Below are positions 63,287-64,000 of a stretch of 64,000 nt of DNA, in pieces. Every line of letters begins with the position of its first letter. The stretch's first letter is position 1. Source of the stretch: Pantoea rodasii (GTDB lineage: Bacteria; Pseudomonadota; Gammaproteobacteria; Enterobacterales; Enterobacteriaceae); the NCBI RefSeq assembly GCF_002095465.1, contig NZ_MLFP01000006.1:1-64000 (forward strand), read 5' to 3'. Position numbers and translations under genes: made by a program. The notes beneath the pieces are model-generated. The model was not told where the DNA came from. It ran no database searches and worked only from the letters and a program-made list of their open reading frames with translations.

Positions 63287-63553
63287 ATGACAACCAGCAG
63301 TACCTGTTACCTGGTGGAATGGAACGGGCGAAGTTGCATCGTAGACGAGAAGCGTCGACCGCAGAATGGTGACGCTGTTCTGTTGGACCTGTCAGGAAAT
63401 TACGAATGGGGGCATGCTTATCTGCATCCCAGCCGCATCATCACCGATGACGGTCTGACTCTGGAGAATGACCTGCTGGAGGATGTGGCCGTGGTTGGAG
63501 TGGTAACGCACGAGGTTACTGCAATACACGAACAGGATGGGTCACCAATTTAA
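63287..63553 (+). CDS. UmuD/LexA-fold-like protein without catalytic residues (inferred)
   Basis: 88 residues from MTTSSTCYLVEWNGRSCIVD; an upstream start is possible. The segment PQNGDAVLLDLSG and the end EDVAVVGVVTHEVTAIHE resemble UmuD (HGDIVIAAVDG; DVFGVVIHVVKAM), but the Ser and Lys of the S24 dyad are not seen. It follows the umuC remnant. It could be a UmuD-like relic or regulator. Confidence 0.5.
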   Translation: MTTSSTCYLVEWNGRSCIVDEKRRPQNGDAVLLDLSGNYEWGHAYLHPSRIITDDGLTLENDLLEDVAVVGVVTHEVTAIHEQDGSPI

Positions 63554-63775
63554 TGCTCAAAATAAAAGCCCGGGAAACACCAGTCACCCGGGCGGCAACA
63601 ATTTATGCCAAACATTTCCATTAAGAGTAAGAGCATGGCCTCAACTACGGGGAAGCAGTCAGGACTTAAGAAGAATAGTATGCCTTTTAATTTTTGCTTT
63701 TGAGACCAATCATAAATTCACTATTCACAAGGTGATCTAGAATGATTAGGACAATTCTCATTTCTGGAGTGCGCC

Positions 63776-63976
63776 ATGAAGGATGAAAAGTATTTTGAAA
63801 ATCTTCACTCACGTGTAATTGGTGTGTTAGGCGGGTCTCTCATGTGCATTCTTGAAGAGCAAAAAGAGCTCACCAAAGATTCTCTGATTGGAGTTGTTAA
63901 ACAAAATTTTGCAGGAGATGACTATCACTTAGCTGTAGATGTCGTCTTGGACTTGCTCCGTCAGCACAATCGTTGA
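63776..63976 (+). CDS. Small AriR/YmgB-like protein (tentative)
   Basis: 66 residues: RVIGVLGGSLMCILEEQKEL, IGVVKQNFAGDDYHLAVDVV, LDLLRQHNR. Length and two-helix pattern recall the YmgB/AriR connector family. GCGCC precedes the ATG without a strong ribosome site. Last gene in the window. Before it, 63,554-63,775 holds only a CCCGGG-containing hairpin near 63,570-63,594. Confidence 0.45.
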   Translation: MKDEKYFENLHSRVIGVLGGSLMCILEEQKELTKDSLIGVVKQNFAGDDYHLAVDVVLDLLRQHNR

Positions 63977-64000
63977 ATCACTTCTGTGCAAAATAGCCCG

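Larger units (their letters stand above)
13379..64000. mobile_element. Lambdoid siphovirus prophage (right end beyond window)
   Basis: A contiguous phage genome in lambda order: integrase and leftward early genes, immunity region, O/P, nin genes, Q-like gene, lysis, terminase, head, tail, fibres. All core functions are recognisable, so it may be a complete prophage; the apparent frameshifts look like sequencing artefacts. The left boundary is within about 13,379-13,431, where malX homology ends and int begins. The head module is not lambda-like, while the tail genes M-L-K-I-J are. Confidence 0.95.

Overview
The window is about 13.4 kb of enterobacterial chromosome followed by about 50.6 kb of a lambdoid prophage whose right end lies beyond the window. 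The host genes (araBA, araFGH, araC, ydgJ, add, malY, malX) are close to Escherichia coli proteins but arranged differently. Base composition and the intergenic hairpin repeats suggest Enterobacterales, probably an Erwiniaceae member such as Pantoea or Erwinia (an inference; no marker gene is present).

Host part (1-13,378). araB-araA (minus strand) diverges from araF-araG-araH-araC (plus strand) across a 366-base control region. Uptake, first catabolic steps and regulator sit in one locus, but araD is not seen. The ydgJ-add-malY-malX block follows in the E. coli order. The prophage has entered the 5' part of malX: the remaining frame starts at the equivalent of E. coli residue ~66.

Prophage left arm (13,432-24,961, minus strand, early leftward operon): integrase, excisionase-like protein, three DNA methyltransferases (one m5C, two N6A), two AT-rich orphan genes, RecT/RecE-type recombination, a coiled-coil protein and the N antiterminator. 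Immunity region (about 25.0-29.2 kb): nutL, pL with three operators, a HicA-HicB toxin-antitoxin followed by a SecB-like gene, tiny membrane peptides, cI, OR/pR, cro, nutR, cII with a CII-binding motif. Replication: O with an iteron origin, and P. nin-like region: ninB, ninG and a Q-like gene. Between Q and lysis lie about 1.9 kb without convincing protein genes but with five copies of a structured RNA element, a tRNA-like sequence and several terminators. Lysis: class II holin, SAR endolysin, Rz/Rz1. Then come a few morons, terminase, a non-lambda head module (portal, gp7-like, protease/scaffold, decoration, capsid), lambda-type tail genes (tape measure, M, L, K, I, J), tail fibre genes, a Cor-like lipoprotein, and an SOS-boxed operon with a deleted umuC and a UmuD-like protein.

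Data quality: eight genes of both host and phage origin (araA, araB, araG, m5C methyltransferase, portal, tail K, two tail fibre genes) are each broken by one apparent missing base, mostly in short A/T runs. This looks more like systematic homopolymer sequencing error than eight pseudogenes, so they are annotated as single genes with a frameshift.
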